Assembly (NCBI RefSeq): GCF_000308635.1 | Contig: NZ_BAGD01000054.1 | Span: 1 to 64,000, forward strand | DNA: 64,000 nt | DNA from: Nocardia otitidiscaviarum NBRC 14405 | Lineage (GTDB): Bacteria > Actinomycetota > Actinomycetes > Mycobacteriales > Mycobacteriaceae | Reading direction: 5' to 3' | Shown here: in pieces, positions 61,893 through 64,000 of the stretch | Numbering within the stretch: position 1 is the stretch's first letter | Layout: every line of letters starts with the position of its first letter | Notes under the pieces: generated by a model | Seen by the model: the letters and a program-made list of their open reading frames with translations, nothing else | Databases searched by the model: none | Told to the model about the DNA's origin: nothing | Translations under genes and position numbers: made by a program

Positions 61893-62512
61893 CAGATCCC
61901 CTCCAATGGGGCCACCCAGAAGGTCTCGGTGGCCGAGTCGTAGTCGTAGACGATTGCGGAAACACCGTGTGCGAGTGGTGTTTCGGCGGCATGTTGGGCA
62001 CTTTGGCGAACCTGGATGATCGCCGACGAGCCGTCGGGCGAAATCAGTTCCGCCTGACCGAAATCCGGTCCGACGCGGCCGGTGCGGATGACGCACACCC
62101 GGCCGACGAGGTCATTCCTGCTGGGCTCCGCCGCGGGCGCGAACAGGCGGCGCAGCGGTACGACGATGGCCCGGGTGCCCAGCACGGACACCGGAACGGC
62201 CACCACGAGTACGGCGACTCCGGCGCAGAAGGCGAGGAAGCCGGTGAGATTCAACTCCCGGGTCAGGGTCGCCCCGGCCAGGCACAGGAACCAGGCCAGC
62301 GCGATGAGGATGGATACGATGATCGATACCGGCACACCGCTCAGACCCCACCGGTCACCGATGGCGGAACCGCCGGTGTCGGAGTCGGTGTCGAACAGAT
62401 CCGGATCGGCCCCACCGGCCAGCACGGTGAGCCAGTACGCGACGACGACGATCAGCGCGAAGCTGAAGACAACGGTGGGAAAAGTCAGTGTCGCCGTGAA
62501 GAATTCACGCAT
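61892..62512 (-). CDS. NfeD-like membrane protein (OB-fold, YqiJ/YuaF type)
   Basis: The 206-residue protein has three to four helices (LTFPTVVFSFALIVVVAYWL, VPVSIIVSILIALAWFLCLA, FLAFCAGVAVLVVAVPVSVL), then a soluble C-terminal OB-fold (about 135-206: NDLVGRVCVIRTGRVGPDFG, SSAIIQVRQSA, VSAIVYDYDSATETFWV). This is the membrane partner that goes with flotillins (YuaF with YuaG, YqiJ with YqiK). ATG 62512 places the first helix near the N-terminus; a frame extension to 62587 is basic and less likely. The stop overlaps the flotillin ATG as TGATG. It is the first gene of the operon. Confidence 0.85.
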   Translation of the reverse strand: MREFFTATLTFPTVVFSFALIVVVAYWLTVLAGGADPDLFDTDSDTGGSAIGDRWGLSGVPVSIIVSILIALAWFLCLAGATLTRELNLTGFLAFCAGVAVLVVAVPVSVLGTRAIVVPLRRLFAPAAEPSRNDLVGRVCVIRTGRVGPDFGQAELISPDGSSAIIQVRQSAQHAAETPLAHGVSAIVYDYDSATETFWVAPLEGI

Positions 62513-62915
62513 GCCCGGCGGATGCCGGGCGGAATGGGGCGCGCGTCGACGAAAGATGTTGCATGAGAAGCTCCTTGATCGTTCCACCGTGATCCACGTA
62601 CGTGCATCACGTGCCGACCAGGCTTCCCGGCTCCCCTTGTGGGTGTAAGAATGCCGTAAAGATCTCCCCGGGGCAAGTCGAATAGCCCCGGGGCGGTCGA
62701 CCGGTGTTCAGCAACCATATGGCAAACGCGTTCCATGTGCATGTTGAGGGTGGTATCGGGCCGGTGGCAGGCGGGATTTCCCACCACGAAGAAGACATTC
62801 CGGACGGTGGCCGTTAGGGTGTTAATAACGCGTCAACGAACGCGGGGTGTGCCGGGAAGTCTGGTCGGCGGTCAGGGGCAACGTGCCCTCACGTCGACGC
62901 CCCCGGAGGTTGTTC
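62513..62915. other. divergent intergenic region with a self-complementary hairpin
   Basis: This 403-bp gap separates the NfeD-like gene (minus) from nhaA (plus) and holds both promoters. CCCCGGGG occurs twice (62666-62673 and 62686-62693) and could form an 8-bp hairpin with a 12-nt loop. No gene is supported; the open minus frame at 62485-62787 lacks a ribosome binding site. Confidence 0.45.
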
Positions 62916-64000
62916 ATGGCTGCCGCCCCGCGCGAGCGCAGGGTGTTTCTCGGGTTACCGTCCTGGTCCGAGCGATCAGCGCTGGCGACGGCATTGCGCA
63001 CGGAGACCGTCGGCGGCTTGCTGTTGCTGGCGGCCGCCGTGCTCGCGCTGGCCTGGGCGAATTCCCCGTGGGCCGAGTGGTATACGCGGATCAGTGACTT
63101 CCACTTCGGAATCGGCGCGCTCGGGCTGGATCTCTCGGTCGCCCACTGGACCGCGGACGGGCTGCTGACGATCTTCTTCCTGGTCGCCGGAATCGAATTG
63201 AAACGTGAGCTCGTCATCGGCGAGCTCCGGACTCCGGCAACCGCATCGCTACCGGTGGTCGCGGCCTTGTGCGGCATGGTTCTGCCCGCCGCGGTGTATC
63301 TGATCGTCACCGGGAGCAGTGGCGGTGACACTGCGGGCTGGGCGGTACCCATGGCCACCGACATCGCCTTCGCGCTCGCCGTTCTCGCCGTCCTGAACAC
63401 CCACCTGCCCGCCGCACTGCGCGCTTTCCTGCTGACGCTGGCCGTCGTGGACGATCTCGGCGCCATCGCCGTCATCGCGGTCGGCTTCGCCGACGACCTG
63501 AAACTGCTCGCCCTCGGCGGAGCCGTCGTCGGCCTCACGGTATTCGCTGTGCTGCAACATTTCCGGGTACGGGGCTGGTGGTGGTACGTGCCGCTCGGCA
63601 TCACCATCTGGGCGCTGACCTATGTGGGCGGGGTGCACGCCACGGTAGCCGGGGTGTGCATGGGGCTGCTGTTGCACGCTACCCCGGACAAGGACGAGTC
63701 GGAGACGCCCGCCGCCCACGCCGCCCACCTGCTGCGCCCCATCTCGGCCGGTATCGCGGCCCCCCTGTTCGCGCTCTTCGCCGCCGGGGTGACGCTGTCG
63801 ACCTCCGCACTGGGCGAGGTGTTCACCCGACCCGAGTCGCTCGGCGTGGTGCTCGGCTTGGTCCTCGGCAAGATCGTCGGCATCTTCGGCGGCACCTGGT
63901 TGGCGGTGAAATTCACTCGCGCGCAACTGAACCCGGAACTGCAATGGGCCGATGTCTTCGCCCTCTCGGCCCTGGCCGGAATCGGGTTCACCGTCAGCCT
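62916..64000 (+). CDS. nhaA: Na+/H+ antiporter NhaA (3' end outside window)
   Basis: The first 361 codons of an NhaA antiporter are present; the window ends inside the gene. Visible features are the first helix (TVGGLLLLAAAVLALAWANS), the LKRELVIGEL region after FFLVAGIE, and PMATDIAFALAVLAVL. The Asp-Asp ion-binding site is in LAVVDDLGAIAVIAVG, the two acidic residues essential in E. coli NhaA. Later helices include VHATVAGVCMGLLL and ALAGIGFTVSL. GGAGG at 62905-62909 supports ATG 62916. It exchanges sodium for protons to control pH and salt. About 40-60 further residues of the core, or a fused C-terminal domain, would lie beyond the window. Confidence 0.92.
   Translation, partial: MAAAPRERRVFLGLPSWSERSALATALRTETVGGLLLLAAAVLALAWANSPWAEWYTRISDFHFGIGALGLDLSVAHWTADGLLTIFFLVAGIELKRELVIGELRTPATASLPVVAALCGMVLPAAVYLIVTGSSGGDTAGWAVPMATDIAFALAVLAVLNTHLPAALRAFLLTLAVVDDLGAIAVIAVGFADDLKLLALGGAVVGLTVFAVLQHFRVRGWWWYVPLGITIWALTYVGGVHATVAGVCMGLLLHATPDKDESETPAAHAAHLLRPISAGIAAPLFALFAAGVTLSTSALGEVFTRPESLGVVLGLVLGKIVGIFGGTWLAVKFTRAQLNPELQWADVFALSALAGIGFTVS

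Overview
The window is high-GC actinobacterial chromosome, most likely Nocardia or a close mycolic-acid relative. The clues are an AftB-type arabinofuranosyltransferase (arabinogalactan cell wall), a CobU-CobT fusion, a WhiB7-style promoter in front of an erm gene, many GTG starts, and ATGA/GTGA stop-start overlaps inside operons. No insertion sequence, integrase, prophage or CRISPR array was seen. Three loci look frameshifted or interrupted.

Left part (1-27.4 kb). A GlxA/AraC-type regulator is divergent from two tiny genes. Next come a LysE exporter, a lipoprotein, and the late cobalamin genes cobU-cobT and cobS with a perfect 16-bp inverted repeat between them. A macrolide-resistance type rRNA methyltransferase follows, with a 20-codon leader peptide and a hairpin that covers its ribosome binding site. 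After tRNA-Leu(GAG) lie two pseudogenes, then a five-gene acyl-CoA operon (CoA ligase, two acyl-CoA dehydrogenases, enoyl-CoA hydratase, double VOC protein) and a hydrolase. A Glu/Leu-type dehydrogenase is divergent from a LysR regulator. aftB is preceded by a coupled upstream ORF. Two MFS genes are divergent from an Rrf2 regulator, with two dyads between them. An AbrB-type membrane protein ends the region.

Centre (27.4-39.2 kb). This is the most unusual block. A guanine-deaminase-like gene is followed by a tightly coupled operon: SRPBCC protein, cucumopine-synthase-like protein, FAD amine oxidase-like protein, NodU/TobZ-type carbamoyltransferase, histidine phosphatase. A xanthine-dehydrogenase-type molybdenum hydroxylase operon (xdhA, xdhB, xdhC) follows, with its own candidate promoter and a 25-codon Cys-ending peptide ORF. 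Near-identical 27-bp leader elements precede both the deaminase and the SRPBCC gene. The gene set suggests purine or imidazole heterocycle chemistry that matches no pathway I know.

Right part (39.2-64 kb). Here are a HicB-like small protein, a GAF-ANTAR regulator, and a candidate conflict module: an EACC1-like adaptor coupled to a TPR-CHAT caspase-like protease, with a 22-codon amphipathic peptide gene transcribed away from it. Then follow a PAP2 membrane protein, an ABC exporter with its own LuxR-type two-component system, an OmpR-type two-component system and an OafA/SGNH acyltransferase. A three-gene membrane module (NfeD-like protein, flotillin, 1683-residue DUF3686-type ATPase) and a truncated nhaA complete the window.
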